Of a DNA stretch of 64,000 bases, positions 35,501 through 50,500 are shown one piece after another; within the stretch, counting starts at the first letter, position 1; the number at the start of each line of letters is the position of its first letter. The DNA comes from Microvelia longipes (Eukaryota; Arthropoda; Insecta; Hemiptera; Veliidae): the NCBI GenBank assembly GCA_018340805.1, contig JACMZG010001913.1, positions 11,175,066-11,239,065 on the forward strand, written 5' to 3'. Both the position numbers and the translations under genes were made by a program. The notes beneath the pieces were generated by a model, which saw nothing but the letters and a program-made list of their open reading frames with translations, ran no database searches and was not told the origin of the DNA.

Positions 35501-38500
35501 GCCTATCTACGAGATCCCTTATCGATATTAATATCAAATGTTTAAATATTCTAATCAATACGAGGAGTGAATCCACTGCCATCTACAATCTACTTGGTAT
35601 GTAACTAAATAAAGAGGCATTTTTGATCTAATTTTGCTTATATTTTTACTTTTTCTCTTGAGAATGCTTCCTACTTATATATTAAGTTTATAATACTTAG
35701 AATTATAATTTAAATTGATTTCAAATTAGGTACTCAGGGTAAATAAATCTGCCAAAAATATAATAGGATTTTATTTTCAACCATTGACATAATTACTATC
35801 GGCATAGTCAGAACTTAGCATAAAAACAAAGAAAAACAAAACACACCTTGAAAAATTTTGATACCTTATGTTTATGTGGCTTTAGATGCAATTATATTTT
35901 CACCTCAAGGTTTACTTAATTATCAGAATTAGTTCAAATTTTGTCGAATCATCGAATTATTGAAAATTGGAAAACCATCCGATTGAGTGAAGATACAATA
36001 CACAAATTGTATAATAAAATTTGGTATGATTGTATCCCTTTAAATAATGAAATTCGGCGTGAGTGTATCCCCTTATATATTGAAATTCGTCTTCTTGTCT
36101 TTATTATTAATTTAATCGTTTTATTTTTTGTTTTTATTGTTCTCTTTTTTAAAATTTATTATTCTTATTTTTTAACAACATCTTTACATAATATTTTTGT
36201 TTCTTAATAATTTGTTTGTTTATAATTTTAGATAACTGTGTTGTCCACAGTCCTAATTTAGACTGGGCAGTTGCTCGAGTAGCTAGTCAGTATCCTTATA
36301 TTGTTACGAAACGTGTATTTACATGGGGTTTACAACATTTTCTTGCTTCAGACCCAAATGCTCAGAAAGTAAGTTTTTTACAAATATTTATTTCATTCTT
36401 TTATTTTTTTATTGTATTTATATTTTTTATTCTTTTATTTAAATGTTGTTTATAAGTAATGTTTCTTACATTATTTTATTTATTCTTATTCATTCTTTTT
36501 TTATATATTTCTTTTTAATAATCTTTTATTGTAATATTTTTAGGGTTTTGGTGATAATTTTCCAAACCCTTATACTTCATGTTGAGTGTGTCTGTCCAAT
36601 TTCACGTCTCCAAAACTATGATAGTTAGACAGTTGAAATTTGGTACACATGTGTAAATATTTTTTTATTATTTTTATAAAAAATATACTCTTTTTATTCA
36701 TCATATTTAGTCATTATTTTATTTATTAGTGTGATTCAAATGAAACTTGTCGAGAGTACAAGTCTATATAAGAAACAGTTCTATTATTGAATTAAACAAT
36801 CAATTGTTCAAATCTATAAAAAATTATTTCATTTCTTTGGTCAATATTTAAAAAACTTGGTATAATGATTGTGATACATTTATTTATCTTACATGCTTTA
36901 ATTCATATTAAAACTAATATTATATAAATAAAAACAGATTAGTTACACAAAAGTTTGTTAAACTCTGATGATGACTAATTTTTAGTCGAAAGCTTAGTTA
37001 TTATTATATATTAAAAAATAAAGGACTTTTGTGTAATTAATCTGTTTTTATTTATATATTGTTTTATAAGTCCACAAATAAGAAACTTCTTAATTTTAAA
37101 ACTAATATTGGTTGCTTTGAGAAACCTAGTCATAAATATCATACCAAAAAAACTTAACTGTAGAGCAACATATGTTAAGCACATTAGCAACAGGTCATAT
37201 AAATTTAGGTATAATTTCTTTAATAGATAAAATAATGATACCAAACTGAGCCCGGTAGTTCACGTTTCAACCTCGAGGTCGATGGTTCAAATCCAGCCAC
37301 GGGAGGACCTTAATGTGGTGTTATCCCTTGTAACGTACACTCGAGAGGTATTGAATTCAAGGCTGGCCAACCCTGTCAGGGATTTATGTGGATTCCTTGG
37401 CTGATAATTCGCAAATATGGAGTTAGTTCCTGTTTCGTTTTCAACAATGTTTCCGTTGTCTCCAGCTCACAAAAAGTCAAGGTTCTGGCGGACTAGTAAA
37501 GATGAAGGTTGGAAAATTATACTGACCTTTATATTAGCTTTAATTTAATGTCTGAAAACCTAGTCAGAGTAAATAAAGCTGGACTACGAATAACTTAAGT
37601 GACCAGGAATGGAGTGCTAGGTTCTTGAAGACAGATGTCTCATAGTAGCACTGCGGTACTTTGTCTATTAGATCTGGGATAGGAAATGAGTGCACACTGA
37701 CTTCGAGGTTGCTAGAATTCTCTACTGGGCTGGACTGGTGATGCTAGAGGAGCTGATGGGATTGGTAAGACTGGTTAAACTAGGGCAGCCCAAGTGAGAT
37801 TAATTTGATCAGAGGAGCTAGTAAGTCTAGATGAACTAAGCACATTGTGAACTGGTGGTTGGCGCTAGCCAGAGCAGTGTGCCTAGCCAGAATCTAGCTA
37901 GTCTAGATGAACTAGGTGAGTACACTGTGACACACTGAGCACTCTGGCTAGTAGTGGCACTAGCCAAAGCAGTGAGTTTGGATAGAGGCTGGGTGGGATA
38001 GATGAACTAGGCACACTGTGAGCTAGTAGTGGCACTAGCCAGAGCAGTGAGTTTGGATAGAGGCTGGCTGGGATAGATGAATTAGGCACACTGTGAGCTA
38101 GTAGTGGCACTAGCCAGAGCAGTGAGTTTGGATAGAGTCTGGCTGATATAGATGAATTAGGCACCTGTAGCTAGTAGTGGCACTAGCCAGAGCAGTGAGG
38201 TTTGGATAGAGGCTGGCTGGGATAGATGAACTAGGCACACTGTGAGCTAGTAGTGGCACTAGCCAGAGCAGTGAGTTTGGATAGAGGCTGGTGGGATAGA
38301 TGAACTAGGCACACTGTGAGCTAGTAGTGGCACTAGCCAGAGCAGTGAGTTTGGATAGAGTCTGGACTGGGATAGATGAACTAGGCACACTGTGAGCTAG
38401 TAGTGGCACTAGCCAGAGCTGGATAGAGTCTGCTAGATGAACTAGGCACACTGTGAGCTAGTAGTGGCAGAGCAGTGAGTTTGGATAGAGGCTGGGTGGG

Positions 38501-41500
38501 ATAGATGAACTAGGCACACTGTGAGCTAGTAGTGGCACTAGTCAGAGCAGTGAGTTTGGATAGAGGCTGGCTGAGATAGATGAACTAGGCACACTGTGGA
38601 CTAGTCATATGTGTCGCTATGTACGGAGGTGTGCTTCCTAGATGATTGGGTGTGTACAAACTCTGAGGTGGATTAGTTGAGTGAGAGGAAAACACTTATA
38701 TGACCCTATGGGTTCGGTTCAAGATAAAGTTGATTTTTAAAGAGATGTTGAAGATAAACTAACCAAAAATGTTTTCTATATATTAATTCATATTTAGATA
38801 AAGGATTAGAGAAATGTGATTGTAGAAGTTATGTTATGTTTGTTGTTGATGTTTCTGTGTGTGTCCTTAAAACTTGATCTATGTTAACTGTGTGTCTATT
38901 GTTTATTTTTATTATTTTTAATTTATAATTGTTGAATTTTTCCGTCAAATGTCTCTTGTTTTAAAGGGTTATGTGTTTTTGCAGAATGCCAAGACTGTGT
39001 GCCTGGGAGCCATATTGACTCATCTCACTGGCTGCTATTCCACTGAAATCCAGACTGTTATGACTCATATAATTAAGGTATAAATAATAGATTTTTTACA
39101 TTTTTCATTTCTTTCTGCTTATGAAATGATTAAATTCGTTTAAAAATGTATATTAAGCTGTACAAAAATAATTTATTCGATTTTAAACAGTTGAGATAAG
39201 CATTTAAGTATTGTAGAGAGAGCATGGGTGAAAGAGTGGGGAGAAAACAGAATTATTGTAGTTGGTTCATTTAAAGGTATTTATGGGAGTCTGTTTATTT
39301 GAATCTGTCATGTTTACAAACATTATACTTGTCATCCATATCTAGTTTAACAAAACAACTCCTAACCTAAATTGATATATAAATGGAACAACAGAAGGGA
39401 CTCACTCACTTCCCTTCCAGCCAGCCATGTGATCAAAACTATGAAATAGAAATTTTAAAATATGGCTCTTTACAAACAGATGTTTTTCATATAAAAAGGC
39501 TGAAACCCTATTTTTCAAGATAAAAGTTTTAAAAATAGAGAATTTAGTTATACTTTATATTAGTGTTTGGTTGGTTATAAGTAAAAATATTTTTGTTTTA
39601 AATTTCATAAAATAAATAAGGATTATATTATTATAAAAATAAATGAAAGAATGTATAAAAACTATAGTGAGTGATAAGTAGTATTATCCATTAATCTAGG
39701 ACCCAGATTGTTTTATAATACTATACTTATTAATTTGGTTAAAACATTCTGTTTCGTTCAGTAGCCTGATCAACTGTTGCCCTAAACAGAAGTTTCATAC
39801 TAAAAAACTTCACTATGGTTTAGTTTATTTTCTTTTAAATTAAATATTTCATTAAATTTAACAAGTATAATATTATTTGGTTTATAAATTTAATATTATT
39901 AATAATTATTAGTAAATTATTCTTATTTAGAATTTATCTATCTCTCATCAAATAAAAAGTATAAAAATATCTTACATAGATGTGATCACATGGCTGGCTG
40001 GAAGGGAAGTGAGTGAGTCCCTTCTGTTGTTCCATTTATATATCAATTTAGGTTAGGAGTTGTTTTGTTAAACTAAATATGGATGACAATTATAATGTTT
40101 GTAAACATGACAATTACTAGTTGCACTATTAAACTTTAAAACTGTCAACCAAACAATCAATGTTTAGTCCCATTTCTCTGTATGTATTTGTTTTAGTTTA
40201 ACAATTATTTAATTTGTTATCATTTATTTACTGTGTAGTTTTAAGTAGGTTGTTCTTATGACTCTTTAACGAAATTAAGAAAATAATATTATAAGAAATT
40301 TTAATAGTCTATGATTGTATAATATATTTGCATTATGTTTGTAAAATTTCATTTTATATTTTTTGTAATATTTTATTAACAAATTTTGAATGGAAAAGAG
40401 GCTTTCTAGTGTTTATTCTGTGTACTTAAATAAATCAGTAAACAAACAAATACAACTCTAACTAACTCAACAAACTCTAATATTTTACTGTAAGATACGA
40501 CATACTTTCAGATTAGCAAAATAAAAATTAATGTATTAAACAGAGTGGCACGTGACATTTCATCGAAACATTAATATGAAACAGTTCTCATATGTAGCAT
40601 AGTTTTTTGCTCGTTACATTCCTAGGTGTTCCTCCCACAATTATATTGCTTCAACTAAATAAAAATTAATGTATTAAACAGAGTGGCACATGACATTTCA
40701 TCGAAACATTAATATGAAACAGTTCTCATATGTAGCATAGTTTTTTGCTCGTTACATTCCTAGGTGTTGCTCCCACAATTATATTGCTTCAACTAAATAA
40801 AAATTAATGTATTAAACAGAGTGGCACGTGACATTTCATCGAAACATTAATATGAAACAGTTCTCATATGTAGCATAGTTTTTTGCTCGTTACATTCCTA
40901 GGTGTTCCTCCCACAATTATATTGCTTCAACTAAATAAAAAATAATGTATTAAACAGAGTGGCACGTGACATTTCATCGAAATATTAATATGAAACAGTT
41001 CTCATATGTAGCATAGTTTTTTGCTCGTTGCATTCCTAGGTGTTCCTCCCACAATTATATTGCTTCAACTAAATAAAAATTAATGTATTAAACAGAGTGG
41101 CACATGACATTTCATTGAAACATTAATATGAAACAGTTCTCATATGTAGCATAGTTTTTTGCTCGTTGCATTCCTAGGTGTTCCTCCCACAATTATATTG
41201 CTTCAACTAAATAAAAATTAATGTATTAAACAGAGTGGCACATGACATTTCATTGAAACATTAATATGAAACAGTTCTCATATGTAGCATAGTTTTTTGC
41301 TCGTTGCATTCCTAGGTGTCCCTCCCACAATTATATTGCTTCAACTTAATAAAAATTCAATAGTCTTTGAATTAACTACTATGCATTGAGTTACTACTTT
41401 GAATTACTACTAGCATACGTATATAAGTTATTGTAATTTTGTACTGATTATTTAATATACTCGTATTTATGTTTCAAAATTTATCCTTTAGGCCCCTCTA

Positions 41501-44500
41501 GTAGTTATATCTCTATGGCTTAATCTGCAGATTTTACAATAAAGAAGATGAAGCGCTGTCACATCTGATTGGGCTGTGACCTGCTTTAAACTCGCTAGGT
41601 TTAATGTCCTTTAATGTATTTTTATACCTTTTTACCCTATCAACTTGAAGAAATAGAAATAATTTAATTAGTTAATTAAATTTTGCCAATTGGCTTAAAT
41701 GTTTAAACAATTGGGGGAATTCTTATTTTTTCTTAATCTAATGGTTTTTATTTTTTTATTTTATTTAGTTATTATTACTCATAATTCTATTATTATTTAT
41801 AATCATCTATCTTTCTTTATTTACTTTAAGTATTTAAAAGTATATCTTATCCTATATAATAACCTCTCCGGAATGGGCACACTTGGTCTGTCTAAGTGGC
41901 ATAGAGATGATCTCCATACGGAAAAAATAGCCCTACCTGGCACTACTATTAATACTGAGTCATCAATAATATACGATATTTGAATATCACACTTAAAACA
42001 AGAAGACGAGGACATCTGCTTATAAAACTAAACAGAGATTACTATGAAGTCTCCTAGCCTTAGACCCTCAAAGTATGGACTTTCAAAATTCCTTACAAAT
42101 ATGGAAATTTCTGTACATTTCACTACCCTGGTGTAATCTATTCATGTTTTGAAAAACTCTGTAGTATCAAATGATATATTTAAGTAATTACTCCTCGAAG
42201 CAGCAACTTAAATTATAATTTAATTTTATTGTTCATTTTCCAGTGGAGTGTAGACGAAGAGAATGAGTACGGGAAAGACTTGCCGCTGGACAAAGGCGGA
42301 GCCATACCATACTTATTACATTTATCTACTTTATCGCCTGAACTGCTAAATACTCTCACACATACACCTTTACAAACATGTGAGTCAGTGCTCAATATGG
42401 TATCATTTCACTTTGTTTTTGTGTCAAAAATAGGGAAGGTTTTCACCCTGCAGAATCAACCTCTGGTGGGTTGCATCTACTATCCTCTAAGTATTAATTA
42501 AAGTTGGCGATATCATAGCCTGGGCCACAAACCCTCCACCTCTGGTGCCCAAATCGAATGCTTATATGGTGTGATTTCACTTTGTTTTTGTTTCGAAAAT
42601 TGGAAAAGGGTTCAACATTTATTGTTTTATTATTTATTATTATTATTTTATTTATTATTCTTGAAATTGTTCATCTCCCCATGATCTACTAAGAGATCAT
42701 TATTAATTTATTCATTCCAGCACTTTTTTGGAATTTAAATCGTTAGTAAACTAGTTCTAACATTTTATACTTAATGTGTTATAAATATCGATAGGCTTTC
42801 TCCACGGATTTTTTTTTTCAAAGCTCTTTATTTCACAAAAAAAGTATTGATTCCAAAGTAAAACAAGTATTACAAACAAAATATTTACATAAAACAATGT
42901 GGAATCCCACAAGGAATTCCTGAGTGTGGGGGTCTTTAAGTAAATCTTAAAAGCTTAAAGAGTTACACTTGGTGTACAAAATAATAATAATAAATACATT
43001 TACACATTCACACACACACATACATACATACACACATATATTTATAAATAAATTAAGAGAATACAAAAAAAATCAAAATATACAAAAAGGTAAAAAATAA
43101 AAATTTTACATAATTATCTTATTATCTGATTAATATCTTATCTTAATATCTGGATTGATGATATAAATATCATCAATTGATTCTGATATCAACAGTATTA
43201 CTTTTAATTCCCAAAATTGATGATATCTTAATAAGAGTACCTTCAAATCTGATAAAGATTGCGTTATTGACTTTTTAATTATTAAAAAATATACTATATT
43301 TGTCACTCCCAAAGTCACTATCAAGGATAAAAAATATATGCTGGAGGTGATAATAAAAATGAGCTTATAAGGTCATGGAGGGAGGCAAGTCCGAAGTTGG
43401 GAGGACGAGCTTAGCAAATCTGATATGATGAGGAAAAGCTCTGAGGTACCCTGTACCCGATTGTTTGTACATGAAATTAACCTTCTTCCTTATAATGAAA
43501 TAAAACAGAATCTCTCACTAATGAAATATGTATAACATAGCCATCTTTCAATCTTAACAGATCATCATCAGTGCCTAACCAACAAAGTAAAAATATATCA
43601 CTTAAAATACTCTAAATAAAAAATAACATACTAAACAATGAAATGAAATAAATGCAAAATAAAATAAAAAGGGAAGCAAAATAAATACACGGACCAAATA
43701 AAAAAAAACAAATGTAGTAAACGTAATAAATAAAAATATAAAAATAAGAAACATTAAAATAAAAAAAATAAAATGCCCATTTTAGGGCCTTTCGGCCCAT
43801 CAAGTTATTCACCCTGCGGGAACTACCTCAGGTGGGTTGCATCTAATACACTCTAAGAATTAATTAAAGTTGGCGAAATCTTTTTAATACAAATACTATT
43901 CATAAAACCTTAGAGCATAGCCCGGGCTGCAAACCCTGGACCTTCGGTGCCAAAATCGAACGCCTTTACGATCACGGCCACGGAGGCAGACATTATGAAA
44001 CATTAAATATGTAAAAATAACTACTGGCGAGCAGCACAGAAAAGAGTCAGAGACAGAGGTTACAGTTCTGTCTAGAGGTTTGTACTCTGTTTTATTTCAT
44101 TACTTGAAAATCCACCACTCATTTTTCCTTATTCTAGCTTATATGTTAAGAATATTTAAAGCACAGAAGTCAAAATAATTATAATTCGGACAATACTTTT
44201 TAACATTGACTTTTTTTCAGTTAAATTTGAAGATTTGGAGAAGTACACTGTGGTGAGTGACCGGTGGTGTAGGTTAGCCGGAGGTAGACAGATCATGCTG
44301 GAAATGACTTCTAATTTTATTCTGTCAATACAGGACTCTGCCCATTCTGTTATATATCTGCTGATGAAATCCTCCCAACACTCAAATCCTACTATTAGGA
44401 TCACTACTCAAGAGATTATTGGTAAATAAGATTAAATGTAAAACCAATAAAATATGAAATTGGGAAAAAACATCTAAAATTTTTATTTAAACTTAAGTAA

Positions 44501-47500
44501 TAATTTATTTATTTACATACTTGAGGTTACTCTATTAAAAAGTGTCTCAATTGTAAAAAAAAATCGTTTGTAAACTATCACACAGACTGCATAAACATAG
44601 ACAGCATAACTTAAATAACAAACTTGATTAAAACTAAACAATTGATTGTAAATTATTACACAGACTGAATAAACATAGACATGCTGTCTATGTTTATGTT
44701 ATGCTAACTTAAATTTCGAACTTGATAAAACTAAAAAAAAATTGATTGTAAATTATTACACAGACTGCATACACATAGACAGCATAACATAAATAACGAA
44801 CTTGATTAAAACTAAAAAAAATCCGTAACATTACATGACAAACACTAAACATTTAGGTTGGGAATACAAAGTTAGTTATCAGCTTAAAACTCTTTAACAT
44901 TATGGTAGGCTTTCTCAAGCAACACTGTTAACATCTCTTATGAAAGAATAGTCATAACCAGAATTGCCTCTGGCCACACTTGCCTTACGCGTTGCCATTT
45001 ACTATTACACTTGAGGCAACCACTACCACCATATTTTTAATGAATGTAATAATCTGGATCAACAAAGAAAATCTTGTCACATATTTGGATGAGCATAGCA
45101 TACAAGCATGTAATAATATTATTAATAATAATAAGTTTATTTGTTTTTTTGTAAGTATACAAACTTCATACAAATGGTTCACAATAATAGCTAGTAAATA
45201 ATAAAGAATTATATGTTCACATCTTGAAAAGTTAGAAAAAATATAAATAAAAAGTTGAAACTTAAGTTGAAGGGAGAAATTATAAATTTTAAATAAATTA
45301 TCTTATTTTTATGACATTAAGAAAGTGCTGAACCGTGCATTGTATAATATATGGGATAAATATGTACTGTGCATTTTTAAATTTGGGCTCTTTATTATTT
45401 TTTTTTTTGGCCTTTAGTAATATTTTTGGTTTCAAAATGACAAATGTATTCCTTTGTTTTAGAATTACTGCTTAAAGAACTTGATAAAGCTGTACTTGGT
45501 TGTGAGGGTTCAAACCAAAAAGGATCCCCTCCTTTATTGAAGGGACTGCTACATAGAATCAATTGGTTGATCCCGTATCTGCTCTCTGACGATGAATTTA
45601 TTCTACATCTCACTACTTCATTAATTAAGCTGATTGGTAATTATATCTTAATTCAGTTATTTTTTCTGATTGAATAGATTTTAGATAAAAAGGACAACCA
45701 CTTGTTCAAATTATGACAGAGCCATACTTCTAATTAATCTATTTAAAAATTATAATAATATCTTAAGATTTCCTACACAGTTTAATAATAGTTTAATAAC
45801 AGTTTAATTGTTCTTATGTAATTATAAACGCGATAGAGATATAAACATATAAAACTTAACATTATTGTTTTAACTTAATGATTTTGATACAAGCATACTT
45901 TAAAAACATTCATAAAATTGTTTTATTAAAAGTATGTATGCTCTTTTGCTCTTTGCTGTGTGAGCACTATGTCAAATACATATTATTGTAGACAATACTT
46001 AATAAAGTTATTTAAAAACTTTATTAAAAGTTACATATTTTAAAAAAAGTAAGTTTAAGAAAAGTATCATATTTTCAGGATTAGATTTTCTAAAGTTTTA
46101 TGTGAGCATATACAAGGGTATAAAAAGAGAGTTATCTTTAAAAAATGTATCATTTGATACTACCGAGTTTTGCCAAACATGAAAAGTTGACACAATAGGG
46201 AATATAATAAGCAAAATGCAATGCTACCATTGTATTTTGCTTGTTACATTCCCTAGATGTCGCTTGCTCAATTATATTGTGTCAATTTTTCATGTTTGGC
46301 AAAACTTGGTAGTGTCAAATGATCTGGGGAGTGTTCCATATTCATCATTATTGATGGCTCAACATAATGTCATGTCTCCCTCTGTTTTCTTACGTCTAAT
46401 TCATCATGGCGCTAACAGAGCCTGGACTCTCTTTGATCTTCAATTAAAATTATGAAGAATATAATTGTGATGTATTTACCAGAGACGAGCAGTGCTCTCT
46501 TATCACCATCTTGCTTGGCAAGCAAAATATATCTCTTGATATTACCAAGTTTTGCAACACATGAATAGTTGACACAATATAATTGTGCGAGAGACACCTA
46601 GGAAATGCAAGCAAAATGCAATGCTACATCTGAGAACTGTTCCATTATTCGACATTTATGAAATTTGTCGCTATTGATGACTTGACATAATGTCATGTCC
46701 CACTCTGTTTCAGAGCACTGCTCGGCTCTAGTAATTACTTCACATTATATTCTTTGGAAATGTAATTGAAGTGAGTTCAGGCTGTGTCGACGCCCTGATG
46801 AAATAGACGTAACGAAACAGAGTGGGACATGACATTATGTCGAGCCATCAATAGCGACAAATTTCAAATGATAGAACAGCTCCTCAGATGTAGCATTGCA
46901 TTTTGCTTGTTACATTTCCTTGGTGTCTCTCACACAATTATGTTGTATTAACTATTCATGTTTTGCATTGCTTTTGATTAAATTGGTAATTTGTCCTTGT
47001 ATTTTGTTAAATGGACTTTGGCCTTATGACATTATTATTTTTATCATGTAAAAAAATATTTTTATAAAATTACCGCCCCCCAATTTTAACCAGAATCACA
47101 CCTAATTGTGTGTAAAATAAATAAATAAATAGCTTTATTTCCATAATGTACAAAATGTACATAGAATGTGTGAATGAATCCCTTAATTTTGAAAATTTGA
47201 GGTCTCTCAAATAGGGATGGAATTTTGGGAATACAGAGAAGAAATTTGGGGAATATGGAAAATATAAATTTGGTACCCCCTTAACAATTTATTATTAAAC
47301 ACAATCAAAAATTGTAAATTCATGATTTTTACTTAACATACATATATTGACAATACATTTATAAACATACTTATATTGAAACATATATATACATACGTAC
47401 ATACACATATGAAACATTGTATTATAGGATATTTATTTATTTTTAATTAAATTAAAAATAAATAAATAAAATTATTTTTATTACATTTGTGAGTAATTTT

Positions 47501-50500
47501 GTGTGCAGGTGTGGAACATACAAGTGTGCTTTCTAAAAGCATATGTTACTTGCTGTTACGGTGCAAAAATGAGGACCAACTGGTTTCCGTTATTAATCTG
47601 TCAACTGACTATGAAACTAGCGTAGTGCTGAGCCCTGCCGTATCCCAAGCTTTGTCTAATAAATCTACACATGAGTCTCAAGAGTATATAGATCCTAAAC
47701 TTCTTTGGATTAATCTATCTAAACTGCTTAAGTAAGTGTTTTATTTATTTTTTTCTTTTTTATACTGTAGGTATTTAGGAAATGTATTGAGTTTACCCAA
47801 AGAGGCTAATACTAATAAAAAGCATCAGTTTCTCCACAAAATATATTTAAAAAGCAAACCGGCTTTCAACCCACAAAGGTCATCTTCAGGCCTATATAAG
47901 ACAAACAATCAATAGGACTTAGCAAATCTAAAATGTTAAAAAGTCACATAGATTAAAAGGAAAACAAAATAAATAAAATAAAAATAAAAAACTAAAAGAC
48001 AAAATTAAATTAAAAATAAATAAATAAATAAAAATAAAAAAAATATTATAATAGAATGAATATAAATGAATGAATTAGACTCCACTTGCGCTGTCTTATT
48101 CATAGTATTTAGGCTAATACTATTAGAGGGAGTACAGAACCCGATTAACACAGTGATAAGGGGTCTGGAAGTGAGACAGTTTCCATAGGTGCCGTAACTG
48201 TACTTACCCCTACTGTAGTCTCCCTAGAGAGAGACTACATACTCCCCCATCCCTCTACAACCCCAATAGTAGCACACACTCTACAAAATGCGGACATTTT
48301 TCAGTGATGCCACATTAAACCACTTTATTAAACACTAACAATTAAAGAATACATGCAATAGATAATAATTAAAACTTATTTTAAATTCATTTTACTTGAT
48401 TTAAAACAAAATAGTCGAAAAATAATGTAATCTTTACGTGAAATTATAATTATTATAAAAAATCAAAAATGACGTCACCAATGTGCAGTTATAGCACGTA
48501 GCTACCCAAGGAATGATAAGAGCTGTTGTATCCTCCCTCTAATAGTATTAGTCTCTTTGAGTTTACATTAGAAATCCAAATGTCACTGAAAGAAATTGAT
48601 AACAAAAAGGTGATAGTTGTTTAAGTCCTTATAGGGGTTTTTTGGTTTTTCTTATATGTGACGATTATTTCTTTAAATTTTTTCTTAAAGTGCTTTGATT
48701 TAATTAATTTTAGGGCGTATGAACTCAGTAGAATCACTATTTCATTGAAAAATAAGGTTTTAATAGGTTGTCACGAGCATTTAAATTGAGTGATAAGAAG
48801 GTTAAAATCACAATATAGTGTTTTATTTTATTTATTGTTAATTAATGTTACTTTTAAATAATTTTAGTTTGCACAAACACACAAAATTACCTTTTTATTG
48901 CATTACATTGTTTAAATTAATTGTAACAGGTATTTAAATTAACTGATAGCAAGCTGATTTTCACCGTAATGGTGTTTTAATTTATTTATCAATTTTATTT
49001 ACACACTAAAATAATTAATAAGTCAACAAATTCACTCTTTTTTGTAAAATTTTTGTTTCAATTATCCGTTTAGGTTTTTTGTATTTCTGGGTTAAATCAG
49101 AAAAATCCAAGTCTGTAGTGATAAGAGTCTGATTCTATATTTAAAATCCTGGAATAATCGAAGTATTTATCTATGAAATATTGGCCATTTTTTTTAGCAC
49201 CGATATTGGTTCTATTAAGTTTTACCTCATTTATAACAAACTAACAAAGAACAAAGAAATAAAAGAAGAATTTTCATCGGCTCTCATGCTAATCCTATGA
49301 TAAAAAAGATTGATTTGATAATCACCCTTTTGTTTTCCCGCCATTGGTATTGCCAACCTTACAACTATCTCTTTGAATCACGAATGAAATACTTTTTCTA
49401 AATTGTTGAAAATCAAAAAATAATCCAGTTGAGTTAAAATTTGGTACAAGTGTATCATTATTTCTTTATGAAATAATAAAGAAATACATTAATTTTCGTA
49501 GAGTCAGAAGACGCATTGCAACGTAAATTTGGTGACTTCCATATTCAGAGTGCGAGTGAATTGAGTTCAGGTAGTAAGAATGATTGTAGCATATCAGATA
49601 TGGAGGGAGAAAGTTCTAATGTACCCCAAACCAGACTCTTATTATTATAAACTGTAATAATAAATAGTGTTTATTGGCCATAGGTATAAAAAACAGAAAT
49701 GCTTAAATGTATTATCAAATATATTCGAAAGCTTAAATGTATTATACAATATGGTTGAAATGTATTTTTCGTGATTCAACGAAATAGTTATAAGGTTGGC
49801 AATACCATTGGTGGGAAAACGAAAGTGTGATCAAATTTTTTTTCATAGGATTAGCATGGGAGTCGATAAAAATTCTTCTTTTATTTCTTTATTTTTGTTA
49901 ATTTGTGATAAAAAAAAAATTGTTTGGTAAATGAGGTAAAAATGAATAGAACGAATATCGGTGCTTAAAAATTGCCAATATTTCATAAATAAATACTAAG
50001 ATTATTCAAGGATTTTAAATATAGAATCAGGCTCTTATCACTACAGGCTTGGATTTGTCTGATTTAACCCAGAAATAATAAAACCTAAACGAATAATTTA
50101 AACAAATATTTTACAAAAAAGTGAATTTATTGAGCTATTAATTATTTTAGTGAGTAAATAAAATTGATTAATAAATTATAACACCATTACGGTAAAAATT
50201 AAGGTTTCAACTAATTTAAACACAATTTAATGCAATAAAAAGGTAATTTTGTGTGTTTGTGCAAACTAAAATTATTCACAAGTAACATCATTTAACAATA
50301 ACTAAAATAAAACACTATATTGTTATTTTCACCTTCTTATCGCTCTATTTAAGTACTCCTGACAACCCATTAAAACCTTATTTTTCAATGAAAAAATAGT
50401 GATTCTACTGAGTTCATACGCCCTAAAATTAATTAAATTTAAGCACTTTGAGGAAAAATTTAAATAAATAATCGTCACAAATAAGAAAAATCAAAAAACC

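Noticed and set aside
37898..38164. 88-residue minus-strand frame with LPNSSIPASLYPN repeats
   Set aside because: A by-product of the 75-base minisatellite in INTS5 intron 4.
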